Source: Candidatus Ruminimicrobiellum caprinum (GTDB taxonomy: Bacteria; Elusimicrobiota; Endomicrobiia; Endomicrobiales; Endomicrobiaceae). From it: 7,252 nucleotides of DNA. Below, piece after piece: positions 1 through 5,234 of this stretch (position 1 is the stretch's first letter; every line of letters starts with the position of its first letter). Both the position numbers and the translations under genes were made by a program. The notes beneath the pieces were generated by a model. That model saw nothing but the letters and a program-made list of their open reading frames with translations, was not told where the DNA came from and did not search any database. Where the stretch lies: the NCBI GenBank assembly GCA_017413305.1, contig JAFPUA010000215.1, forward strand, positions 1 to 7,252, written 5' to 3'.

Positions 1-1
1 A

Positions 2-535
2 GGTTGTAAATATTTTTTTATAAATAATATTTCTCATTTTGAATTTTTTTATAATAAAAAAGTTGCTCTTTTCGCAGGGCAGTATTTGTATATGATTAAT
101 TCTCACAGTGCAGAATTGTTGTCTAAAAATGGAATAAAAGCATTTGCTACATCTTGGGAAGATGATTTATTTAACATTAAAGACTTATCAAAAAATTTAA
201 AAAATAATTTAATTGTTTACCTGTTCGGTTTTCCGGAAGTAGTAATTTCGAAAATGAAATTTGTTAAAGAAGTTGAAAATAAAAATATTAAGTCCGGTAT
301 TGATGAATTTAGGGTAATATCTAACAACAATGAAAATATCATTGTTCCAAAATTTCCTATAAATCTGATTGGTTTTAAAAATAGACTTATATCTTCTGGT
401 ATAAAATCTTTTGGTATAGATTTATCCCATATTGAACCGAACATCAATTACATTACGCAAATATTGAAAGCATTTAACAGCAACGCTTATATTAATTCAA
501 TAAACAAATTTAATTTTGAAAGAAATCTAAAGTAA
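2..535 (+). CDS. peptidase U32 family protein, C-terminal part (5'-truncated by window edge)
   Basis: The frame is open from the left edge to the TAA at 533-535, about 177 residues with no upstream stop, so this is the 3' end of a longer gene. The TTG at 86 is not a credible start because coding continues before it. The stretch FAGQYLYMINSHSAELL, then a hydrophobic strand ending YLFGFPEVVIS, resembles the part of U32 ('collagenase-like') proteins where the barrel strand is followed by a segment reading 'N..A...L...G'. The later FPINLIGFKNRLISSGIKSF and GIDLSHIEPN resemble the U32 motif in which a last helix-strand unit reads 'L..aGv...rIDlr'. Family members include proteases of uncertain substrate and RNA or ubiquinone hydroxylation factors (RlhA, TrhP, UbiU/V), so no specific role can be given. 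The catalytic or cluster-binding part would lie outside the window. Very AT-rich. The family call is by motif memory only. Confidence 0.6.
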   Translation, partial: GCKYFFINNISHFEFFYNKKVALFAGQYLYMINSHSAELLSKNGIKAFATSWEDDLFNIKDLSKNLKNNLIVYLFGFPEVVISKMKFVKEVENKNIKSGIDEFRVISNNNENIIVPKFPINLIGFKNRLISSGIKSFGIDLSHIEPNINYITQILKAFNSNAYINSINKFNFERNLK

Positions 536-583
536 AAGCAAATCTGTGAGTTTAAAACTAAATTTAAAAGAAATGCTTTACTA

Positions 584-596
584 TTTTTTTTTTTTT
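584..596 (+). repeat. T13 homopolymer upstream of the outer-membrane protein gene
   Basis: Thirteen consecutive T residues lie 46 bp before the ATG at 643. A candidate -10 (TATATA, 612-617) follows, which would put the tract at about the -35 to -25 region. No TTGACA-like hexamer is visible at the usual spacing. A 4-bp AAAG/CTTT hairpin just upstream (569-580) is too weak to be confident of, but the tract could alternatively be the U-tail of a terminator for the preceding gene. Confidence 0.6.
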
Positions 597-642
597 GTAT
601 TATTTGTACTGTATATAAAAAATAAAAAAAGGAGTAGTAAAG

Positions 643-1272
643 ATGAAAAAAAGTTTGTTGGTAGTTTTGATGTTGGCACTTGCAGTTCCTGCATTTGCGC
701 AAGGAATTTTCAATTACACCAAAGATCAGTCAAAAACGGAAGTTGAAATTAAAGTTGGTAGAACAGTTAACGCAAAGCCTGAAATTGACAGAATAGGAGT
801 AGATGTTGACAGCGTTAATACTGTTGGTATTGAATTTGATTTTTATTCTAATTCGTTCCTCGGATTCGGTGTTGGTATTTACAATATTTTTGATTCAAAG
901 ATCAAGCATGATGGCACAAATGTTTCCGATCCAAGAGGAAATGGAGATTATGAAATTGCTTTTACAAATCCTTATTTGACATTAAAATCAAAGATTCTTC
1001 AGTTTGACAGCAATATAATCAGAAATGTTTATATTTATGGTCAGCTCGGTTATGGTTTCATGAGAATTAAAAATGCTTTTGAAACGGAAGACGGAATGTA
1101 TTGGGGTATCGGTGCAGGTGTAGATATTTGGCATTTCTTGCTTGATGTTAACTATGCAACGAACTTTGGTAAAATAAAAATGGCTCCAGGTGAAAATAAA
1201 ATAGATGTAAGACAGACAACTTTAATCGTAAGCGTAGGTTACAGATTCAGCTTGTCTAAGAGCAAAGAATAA
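643..1272 (+). CDS. secreted outer-membrane beta-barrel protein
   Basis: A 209-residue protein. The N-terminus MKKSLLVVLMLALAVPAFAQ is a textbook Sec signal peptide with likely cleavage after AFA (residue 19). The mature part is built of alternating polar/hydrophobic beta-strands with many Gly and aromatic residues, for example the stretches around FLGFGVGIYNIF and YIYGQLGYGF, and it ends in an aromatic strand (VSVGYRF) followed by a short charged tail. This suits an 8-stranded barrel of the OMP_b-brl/OmpA-like size class inserted by BamA. The start is fixed by GGAG at 631-634, 8 bp before the ATG. It stands alone between an upstream T13 tract and a strong downstream hairpin, so it is probably monocistronic. 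A longer frame from 546 overlaps its beginning but encodes low-complexity sequence and is discarded. Substrate or adhesion function cannot be told. Confidence 0.85.
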   Translation: MKKSLLVVLMLALAVPAFAQGIFNYTKDQSKTEVEIKVGRTVNAKPEIDRIGVDVDSVNTVGIEFDFYSNSFLGFGVGIYNIFDSKIKHDGTNVSDPRGNGDYEIAFTNPYLTLKSKILQFDSNIIRNVYIYGQLGYGFMRIKNAFETEDGMYWGIGAGVDIWHFLLDVNYATNFGKIKMAPGENKIDVRQTTLIVSVGYRFSLSKSKE

Positions 1273-1283
1273 GAATATAAAAT

Positions 1284-1327
1284 AAAAGAAAAGAACCCAT
1301 AAATATATTATGGGTTCTTTTCTTTTT
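1284..1327. terminator. bidirectional intrinsic terminator
   Basis: Perfect 19-bp inverted repeat: arms 1284-1302 and 1308-1326 around a 5-nt loop (ATATA), with GGGTTC/GAACCC at the core. The outer part of the stem is A-rich on the left and T-rich on the right, so transcripts in either direction end in a U-rich segment. It lies 11 bp after the outer-membrane gene stop (plus strand) and 29 bp after the stop of the minus-strand pilin-like gene at 1356, so it can serve both convergent genes. Confidence 0.85.
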
Positions 1328-1355
1328 GCAGTTAATTATAAATTATAAATTGTCG

Positions 1356-1772
1356 CTAATATTCTTTTGTTAATGTTTGAATTTTAATATTTTTTATACT
1401 TTTTGATTCCGAATTTTCATCAAAAACTATTCTTAATTCATATTTTAACATTTCTCCGCTACCAAAAACAGATATAGCCTGTTTACCGCCACCGGCAGGA
1501 TATGTAGAAAATGTTGAAAAGTAGGGATTAGTTCTTGCTTCAAATGGGTACTCATCGTTGTGTGTTACTTTATCGTTTATCAAATATTTCCCGGTTTTAT
1601 GATAATAATTAATACTTGCGTTTAACAGTTGTACAGCCAATATTTTACCTGTTTCAAACCTTTTTTCTAATTGATAATTCCTTATCATCAAATGAGTTGC
1701 AATCAATAATAGTGCTATTGTTACAGATACCGCACAAAAAGTTATAAGCATATCTCTGTTTTCTTTTTCCAT
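1356..1772 (-). CDS. pilin-like membrane-anchored protein lacking the prepilin peptidase motif
   Basis: A 138-residue protein. Residues 9-30 form one hydrophobic helix (LITFCAVSVTIALLLIATHL core) after a short charged N-terminus MEKENRD. It then has a helical stretch ending NASINYYHKTGKYL and a globular C-terminal part. N55-Y56-Y57, G61 and L64 fall at exactly the same residue numbers in the canonical pilin encoded at 4526-4999, and both proteins later carry ARTN-x-YF (here 79-85, there 88-94). This supports common ancestry and an intact N-terminal helix length. However, the class III signal (G/A, then F-T-L-x-E) is absent: there is no Glu at mature position 5 and no cleavage site. The ATG at 1772 has no clear Shine-Dalgarno sequence; the internal ATG for M8 would be an alternative start, also without one. 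It could be a minor pilin-like component, a bitopic inner-membrane protein derived from pilins, or a decaying paralogue. The frame is intact. Confidence 0.75.
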   Translation of the reverse strand: MEKENRDMLITFCAVSVTIALLLIATHLMIRNYQLEKRFETGKILAVQLLNASINYYHKTGKYLINDKVTHNDEYPFEARTNPYFSTFSTYPAGGGKQAISVFGSGEMLKYELRIVFDENSESKSIKNIKIQTLTKEY

Positions 1773-1799
1773 AGTATGGCTATTTTAACATATTATTTA

Positions 1800-1821
1800 A
1801 AAAATTTCCATAGAAATTTTT
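1800..1821. repeat. perfect 9-bp inverted repeat in the divergent promoter region
   Basis: Arms AAAAATTTC (1800-1808) and GAAATTTTT (1813-1821) flank CATA. It sits between the start of the minus-strand pilin-like gene and the rpsP promoter (-35 at 1840). No gene end lies nearby that would need a terminator, so it could be an operator or simply an AT-rich palindrome. Confidence 0.45.
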
Positions 1822-1839
1822 GTTAAAGACATTTTTCTA

Positions 1840-1868
1840 TTGACAAACCAACCAAAAATATATAAAAT
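1840..1868 (+). promoter_or_regulatory. sigma-70-type promoter of the rpsP operon
   Basis: The -35 TTGACA (1840-1845) is a perfect consensus. It is separated by 17 bp from the -10 TAAAAT (1863-1868), which has one mismatch to TATAAT. The start point would be near 1875, giving a leader of about 59 nt before rpsP. This is the best promoter in the window, as expected for a ribosomal protein operon. Confidence 0.75.
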
Positions 1869-1883
1869 TTATCCCTTAGTAGA

Positions 1884-1910
1884 TTGTTTGGCGTATATTC
1901 GCGCAAACAA
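1884..1910 (+). promoter_or_regulatory. stem-loop in the rpsP leader
   Basis: TTGTTTG (1884-1890) pairs perfectly with CAAACAA (1904-1910), with a further CG/CG pair possible across a bulged G inside. It lies in the predicted 5' leader, ending 10 nt before the AGGAG at 1921-1925. Leaders of ribosomal protein operons often carry feedback sites, but no known S16-binding motif is recognised here. Confidence 0.35.
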
Positions 1911-1933
1911 AATTTGGATAAGGAGAAAGATAA

Positions 1934-2185
1934 ATGAGTGTGAGAATTCGCTTACAGAGAATAGGAAGACCTAAAAGAGCTTATTACAGAGTGGTTGCAA
2001 TAGACCAGAGAGCTAAAAGAAATGGTAAACCTATTGAGATTTTAGGACAGTATGACCCTGTATTGCAAGAGAACAAATTGTCTTTGAAGCAGGACAGAGT
2101 AGATTATTGGTTGAAAACAGGTGCAAAACCTTCCGACACAGTTGCAAGTTTGTTGAAGAAACAGCAGCCTGCAGAAGCAAAGTAG
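1934..2185 (+). CDS. rpsP: 30S ribosomal protein bS16
   Basis: An 83-residue protein of the usual bS16 length. The start MSVRIRLQRIGRPKRAYYRV is the family signature: conserved R, G-R/K-K and Y-R-I/V residues that contact 16S rRNA. GKPIEILGQYDP and the later VDYWLKTGAKPSDTV are also standard. It is a structural component of the small subunit body needed for 30S assembly. The start is set by AGGAG (1921-1925) 8 nt before the ATG. It is the first gene of the operon behind the 1840-1868 promoter. The C-terminus (LLKKQQPAEAK) is a short charged tail, normal for the family. Confidence 0.97.
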   Translation: MSVRIRLQRIGRPKRAYYRVVAIDQRAKRNGKPIEILGQYDPVLQENKLSLKQDRVDYWLKTGAKPSDTVASLLKKQQPAEAK

Positions 2186-2226
2186 TTATATTTTGTCGGT
2201 AAAATTTTAAAAATTTGGAGAAAAAA

Positions 2227-2457
2227 ATGAAAGAATTAATAATGTATATAGCAAAATCTTTGGTTGATAATCCTGACCAAGTAGATGTAAACGAAGTTAT
2301 CGGTGAAAAATCTACAATTTTGGAGCTTAAAGTTGCAGCAGGCGACAGAGGCAAAATCATCGGTAAAGAAGGCAGAATTATAAAAGCTATCAGAATAATT
2401 TTGAATTCTGCATCTGCAAAACTCGATAAGAGAACAAGTTTGGAAATTGTTGAATAG
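2227..2457 (+). CDS. khpA: KH-domain RNA-binding protein KhpA
   Basis: A 76-residue protein consisting of a single type II KH domain. The RNA-binding GxxG loop is GKEG at residues 46-49, within GDRGKIIGKEGR. The N-terminus MKELIMYIAKSLVDNPDQV matches the family, which in many bacteria sits between rpsP and rimM. KhpA binds RNA, in several bacteria together with KhpB (Jag/EloR), and affects cell elongation and RNA metabolism. The ATG at 2227 is chosen because GGAG (2217-2220) lies 6 nt upstream; a TTG at 2215 in the same frame overlaps that ribosome-binding site and is rejected. It lies 41 bp after rpsP. It ends with two consecutive in-frame stops, TAG TAA, immediately before the next ATG. Confidence 0.93.
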   Translation: MKELIMYIAKSLVDNPDQVDVNEVIGEKSTILELKVAAGDRGKIIGKEGRIIKAIRIILNSASAKLDKRTSLEIVE

Positions 2458-2460
2458 TAA

Positions 2461-2796
2461 ATGAAAAATACAAAGAAAAATTCCGTTAAGCTCAGCTGGA
2501 AAGTGGCTGATATTTTAGGCTTTGAAGTATATGACCAAGACGGAAAAGTGTTAGGTTTGTTGACTGATGTAATAACTACCGGCAACAATGATGTTTGGAC
2601 AATAAAGTCAGACTATCAGGAAGTTCTTATTCCTGCGTTAAAGAGTATAGTAGCAAAGGTAGATGTAGCGGAAAAGAAGATTTTTGTTTCTCTTCCTGTA
2701 GGTTACATAGATATATACGGGACTAAAGTGAAGCTTGAAGAAGCTGCGATTCCTGAAAGTTCTCAACCTTTCGGATATGTCATTTATGAAGATTGA
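2461..2796 (+). CDS. rimM: RimM-like 16S rRNA maturation factor, PRC-barrel domain only
   Basis: A 111-residue protein. Residues about 15-95 match the C-terminal PRC-barrel half of RimM: LGFEVYDQDGKVLGLLTDV, the NDVWTI strand, LIPALKSIVAKVD, and LPVGYIDI in place of the usual 'lPeGLl'. RimM binds ribosomal protein uS19 and helps mature the 30S head. Typical RimM is about 165-180 residues with an N-terminal domain starting 'vGkI..phGl.Gev'. That domain is entirely missing: a TAA stop lies directly before the ATG (2458-2460) and khpA fills the upstream DNA, so it has not been missed by start choice. The position between khpA and trmD supports orthology. No Shine-Dalgarno sequence is visible, and the start abuts the khpA stops, so translation is probably coupled. 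Alternatively it has become a separate PRC-barrel protein. Confidence 0.85.
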   Translation: MKNTKKNSVKLSWKVADILGFEVYDQDGKVLGLLTDVITTGNNDVWTIKSDYQEVLIPALKSIVAKVDVAEKKIFVSLPVGYIDIYGTKVKLEEAAIPESSQPFGYVIYED

Positions 2797-3487
2797 TATA
2801 TTGACTATTTTCCCTGAGATGTTTAACGGACCTTTGACCTGTAGTTTGCTGGCAAAGGCACAAGAAAAGAAAATATTAGATATAAATTGTATAGATATCA
2901 GATCTTTTACAAAAGATAAACATAAAAAAGTTGACGATAGACCTTTTGGCGGAGGACCTGGAATGCTGATGCAGGTTGAACCGATTTATTTAGCGCTGAA
3001 AAGTGTCGGAGTCAAAAAGAAAAATTGTTTATACAAAAATCCTTACAAAAAACCTTATGTTATTTATATGAGTCCTCAAGGAAATGTATTAAATACAAAA
3101 AAGGTTAAGACACTTTCAAAATACGAACATTTAGTTTTACTGTGTGGTCACTATGAAGGTGTTGATGAAAGGGTTTTGCATTGGGTTGATGAGGAAATTT
3201 CTATAGGAGATTATGTCTTAACAGGCGGGGAAATTCCTGCTATGGTATTAATAGATTCCGTCGCGAGGATGCTTCCCGGAGTGGTACAAGATAAAATTTC
3301 CGTAGAACAAGATTCTTTTTACGACGGAATGCTTGATTATCCTCAATATACGCGCCCTGCGAAGTTTAAAAATATGAGTGTGCCCGAAGTATTGTTATCG
3401 GGTAACCATTCTGAAATAGAAAAATGGCGGAAACAGCAGTCTTACGAGAGAACAAAAGCGAGAAGACCTGATCTGTTAAAAAAATAA
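2786..3487 (+). CDS. trmD: tRNA (guanine37-N1)-methyltransferase
   Basis: A 233-residue SPOUT-class methyltransferase that transfers methyl from SAM to N1 of G37 in tRNAs, preventing +1 frameshifting. From the chosen start: MKIDILTIFPEMF (1-13), DDRPFGGGPGM (50-60), LCGHYEGVDERV (119-130), and the trefoil-knot SAM-binding stretch ISIGDYVLTGGE (138-149). The catalytic pair corresponds to Arg161 in ARMLPGV and Asp176 in QDSFYDG, followed by LDYPQYTRP and the C-terminal domain ending near KARRPDLL. All family motifs are intact. The ATG at 2786 is chosen because the protein then begins exactly at the conserved MxIDILTIFP. It overlaps the end of the rimM-like gene by 11 bp, implying coupled translation; ATG 2777 is a less likely alternative. 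Confidence 0.96.
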   Translation: MKIDILTIFPEMFNGPLTCSLLAKAQEKKILDINCIDIRSFTKDKHKKVDDRPFGGGPGMLMQVEPIYLALKSVGVKKKNCLYKNPYKKPYVIYMSPQGNVLNTKKVKTLSKYEHLVLLCGHYEGVDERVLHWVDEEISIGDYVLTGGEIPAMVLIDSVARMLPGVVQDKISVEQDSFYDGMLDYPQYTRPAKFKNMSVPEVLLSGNHSEIEKWRKQQSYERTKARRPDLLKK

Positions 3488-3498
3488 GGAGTATGAAG

Positions 3499-3882
3499 AT
3501 GTCAGTTATTGACCAGATAGAAGCAGCACAAAAAAAAGATGTTAAAGTTCAGTTTAAATCCGGAGATACCGTAAAAGTTTTCTTTAAGGTTGTTGAAGGC
3601 GGAAACGAAAGAATACAGGCTTTTGAAGGCGTTGTTATTCAGAGAAAAGGTACAGGTTTAACAGAAACATTTACCGTTAGAAAAGTTTCTTTCGGTGTAG
3701 GCGTAGAAAGAATATTCCCTATTCATTCACCAAGAATTGATAAAATAGAAGTTATCAGAAGAGGTAAAGTAAGAAGAGCAAAACTTTACTACTTAAGAGA
3801 TTTGTCCGGTAAAGCTGCAAGAATTGCAGAAGTACAGAACAAACAAGCTGCAGAAGTTGCAAAAGAAATCGCAGCAAACTAA
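3499..3882 (+). CDS. rplS: 50S ribosomal protein bL19
   Basis: A 127-residue protein. Family features: SGDTVKVFFKVVEGGNERIQ, FEGVVIQRKGTGL, TFTVRKVSFGVGVERIFP, HSPRIDKIEVIRRGKVRRAKLYYLR. bL19 sits at the subunit interface near bridge B6/B8. The ATG at 3499 is chosen because AAGGAG (3486-3491) lies 7 nt upstream; the in-frame ATG at 3493 is only 1 nt from that site. It follows trmD by 11 bp, the conserved trmD-rplS order. After the core (about 115 residues in many bacteria) it has a short Ala/Glu/Lys-rich helical tail (AAEVAKEIAAN). Confidence 0.97.
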   Translation: MSVIDQIEAAQKKDVKVQFKSGDTVKVFFKVVEGGNERIQAFEGVVIQRKGTGLTETFTVRKVSFGVGVERIFPIHSPRIDKIEVIRRGKVRRAKLYYLRDLSGKAARIAEVQNKQAAEVAKEIAAN

Positions 3883-3904
3883 ACTGTTTTTAAAGGAAAA
3901 TAAA

Positions 3905-4516
3905 ATTTTTCTTTTTGATAAAAATTTTTACGATAAAGGACTCCACAATGTCTCAGGTATTGACGAGGCAGGGCGGGGTCCTTTAGCAGGTCCGGTGGTA
4001 GCGGCAGCCGTAGTCCTTCCTAAAGATATCATTATAGAATCGGTCAACGATTCAAAAAAATTAACACCTAAAAAAAGAGATGTTTTGTTTGAAGAGATTA
4101 AAAGCAAAGCTTTTTCTTATGGTATTGGTATAGTTGATGCAAAAACTATAGATGAGATAAATATTTTACAGGCAACTTTTCTTGCCATGAGAAAGGCTCT
4201 TGAACAGTTATCTGTTGAGCCGGATTTTGTTCTCGTTGACGGGAATCATAAAATACCGGGTATAACTTTTAATCAGCAGGCTGTTGTTTCAGGCGATGCT
4301 AAAAGTGCCTGTATAGCTTCAGCCTCAATACTTGCAAAAGTTACAAGAGACAGGCTTATGCTTGACTATGCTAAAATGTATCCTGAATATGGGTTTGAAA
4401 AACATAAAGGGTACGGAACGAAAGCTCACCTTGAAGCGATAGAAAAGTTCGGACCTTGCCCTATTCACCGCCTCACCTTCGCCCCACTTAATAGTAAGCA
4501 ACCTACATTGTTTTAA
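3905..4516 (+). CDS. rnhB: ribonuclease HII
   Basis: A 203-residue enzyme that hydrolyses RNA in RNA:DNA hybrids and incises at single ribonucleotides in DNA. Metal-binding acidic residues are visible in GIDEAGRGPLAGP (Asp20, Glu21), VDGNHKIPG, and the Asp of VTRDRL after GDAKSACIASASILAK. YGFEKHKGYGTKAHLEAI and GPCPIHRLTFAPL complete the family pattern. Start choice: the only upstream in-frame ATG (3824) lies 59 bp inside rplS and would add a Lys/Gln-rich segment foreign to the family. No in-frame ATG, GTG or TTG exists between that region and the GIDEAGRG motif. An AAAGGA site (3892-3897) lies 7 nt before an ATT codon at 3905, and starting there gives the usual RNase HII length and N-terminus (FDKNFYDKG, then GIDEAGRG). 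ATT is therefore the likely start. It is the last gene of the operon, 22 bp after rplS, with no clear terminator. Confidence 0.93.
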   Translation: MFLFDKNFYDKGLHNVSGIDEAGRGPLAGPVVAAAVVLPKDIIIESVNDSKKLTPKKRDVLFEEIKSKAFSYGIGIVDAKTIDEINILQATFLAMRKALEQLSVEPDFVLVDGNHKIPGITFNQQAVVSGDAKSACIASASILAKVTRDRLMLDYAKMYPEYGFEKHKGYGTKAHLEAIEKFGPCPIHRLTFAPLNSKQPTLF

Positions 4517-4525
4517 ATAAATACA

Positions 4526-4999
4526 TTATACTCTATACCAGGAACCTTCACCTTTGTAGTATTTAAGTCCGGTAGTAATATTATATACAAGAGCTAAATT
4601 AACAATTGTTCCGTTAATTAATCCTTTTACAATCGGTGCCATTTGATAGCGACCTTTGTTTGCAGAAAATATTTCAGATGGTCCACCTTGATCCCAACTG
4701 CTAAGTACAAAAACGGTAAAATATCTATTTGTTCGTGCATTGATATTCAATACAGAATCGTAGCAAGTGGACCCGTTGACACCTCCTATACTGCTTTGTT
4801 TATTCTCTAAGAAACATCCGTATTCAGCGTAATAATTTTCTTGACTGGAACGAATAGTGCCAAGAAGAGCATAGCCTTCAGCTAAAGCAGCTTTTTCTGT
4901 ATAGGATTTATAAATTGGCACCGATATTGACGATAAAACTATAATTATTGCAATGGTTATAACCATTTCTACTAAGGTAAAAGCTTTTGTTCTTTTCAT
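4526..4999 (-). CDS. type IV pilin-like protein with class III (prepilin) signal
   Basis: A 157-residue protein. MKRTKA then FTLVEMVITIAIIIVLSSIS is a prepilin leader and hydrophobic alpha-1 helix: predicted cleavage by PilD-type peptidase after Ala6, N-methylated Phe7, and the conserved Glu at mature position 5 (Glu11). The usual Gly at -1 is replaced by Ala, a tolerated variant. Helix continuation SYTEKAALAEGYALL and SSQENYYAEYG (NYY at 55-57, Gly61) is typical of pilins and type II pseudopilins. Cys62 and Cys79 could form a disulfide. ARTN-x-YF at 88-94 is shared with the protein encoded at 1356-1772. It would be extruded from the inner membrane into a pilus or pseudopilus. A very strong Shine-Dalgarno AAAGGAGG (5008-5015) lies 8 nt before the ATG. 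A possible minus-strand -10 TATACT lies at 5026-5031. Convergent with rnhB, 9 bp apart. No assembly genes nearby. Confidence 0.9.
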   Translation of the reverse strand: MKRTKAFTLVEMVITIAIIIVLSSISVPIYKSYTEKAALAEGYALLGTIRSSQENYYAEYGCFLENKQSSIGGVNGSTCYDSVLNINARTNRYFTVFVLSSWDQGGPSEIFSANKGRYQMAPIVKGLINGTIVNLALVYNITTGLKYYKGEGSWYRV

Positions 5000-5035
5000 T
5001 TTTCTTTCCTCCTTTTATAATTTTTAGTATAATAA

Positions 5036-5141
5036 GCCGAGAGATAAAACCCTGCTAGGAGTTTATATTCTTTTATTGTCAGATTAATGCTATGTTTTAA
5101 TCTGTTTTTTCGAGCCGGTAATGTTTGCTAGCCCGCTCGGC
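5036..5141. other. structured intergenic element with mutually exclusive pairings
   Basis: GCCGAG (5036-5041) is complementary to CTCGGC (5136-5141), which would close a roughly 106-nt domain. The same right-hand segment also forms a nearer hairpin: CGAGC-C-GG (5111-5118) with CC-GCTCG (5133-5139), 7 bp with one bulge. The two pairings exclude each other. Inside lie a hairpin at 5044-5066 (ATAAA/TTTAT with CCT/AGG) and the 8-bp hairpin at 5080-5104. GCTAG (5054-5058) and CTAGC (5128-5132) could also pair across the domain. It is GC-richer at these points than the surrounding AT-rich DNA. On the minus strand it would lie in the 5' leader of the pilin gene; on the plus strand it could be a small RNA. 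No known riboswitch consensus was matched from memory. Confidence 0.5.
5080..5110 (+). terminator. intrinsic-terminator-like hairpin, plus strand
   Basis: CAGATTAA (5080-5087) and TTAATCTG (5097-5104) form an 8-bp perfect stem with a 9-nt loop, followed directly by six T residues (5105-5110). The T-run is present only for plus-strand transcription. It could stop read-through from the rpsP-rnhB operon (which lacks a terminator) or end a small RNA starting near TATAAT at 5016-5021 or 5028-5033. The stem has low GC content, so the strength is uncertain. Confidence 0.45.
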
Positions 5142-5172
5142 ATATTTTAAACCTAGAAAATTTTGTATTATC

Positions 5173-5201
5173 TTGAGAATTAATGAGTAATTAATTCTCA
5201 A
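5173..5201. promoter_or_regulatory. 12-bp-arm perfect palindrome, candidate operator
   Basis: TTGAGAATTAAT (5173-5184) and ATTAATTCTCAA (5190-5201) are perfect reverse complements separated by GAGTA. It lies 78 bp upstream of the helix-turn-helix gene start and 173 bp from the pilin start on the other strand, in the only shared regulatory space of the two divergent genes. It has no T-run, so it is not a terminator. A dimeric XRE-type regulator would be a natural ligand, probably the adjacent one; this is inference. Confidence 0.5.
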
Positions 5202-5234
5202 TTGATGCATAATTTATAGCATAAAAAATAATAA

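Noticed and set aside
487..702. Minus-strand open frame of 71 codons rich in Phe, Tyr, Lys
   Set aside because: It overlaps the U32-like 3' end, the T13 tract and the outer-membrane protein start; composition is that of antisense AT-rich DNA and there is no ribosome-binding site.
546..746. Plus-strand open frame of 66 codons before and into the outer-membrane gene
   Set aside because: It reads through the T13 tract as poly-Phe and enters the signal peptide region out of frame; the frame at 643 has a proper ribosome-binding site and signal peptide.
2031..2588. Minus-strand open frame of 185 codons opposite rpsP, khpA and rimM
   Set aside because: It lies antisense to three confidently identified genes and its product resembles no known family.
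2735..2785. Upstream in-frame ATG for trmD at 2735
   Set aside because: It would add residues read out of frame from the rimM-like gene; TrmD proteins start at the MxIDILTIFP motif, matching ATG 2786.
5036..5141. Assignment of the structured element to a known RNA (c-di-GMP-I or -II, SRP RNA, 6S, tmRNA, RNase P)
   Set aside because: The diagnostic conserved segments of these families, as recalled, are absent, so the element is left unnamed.
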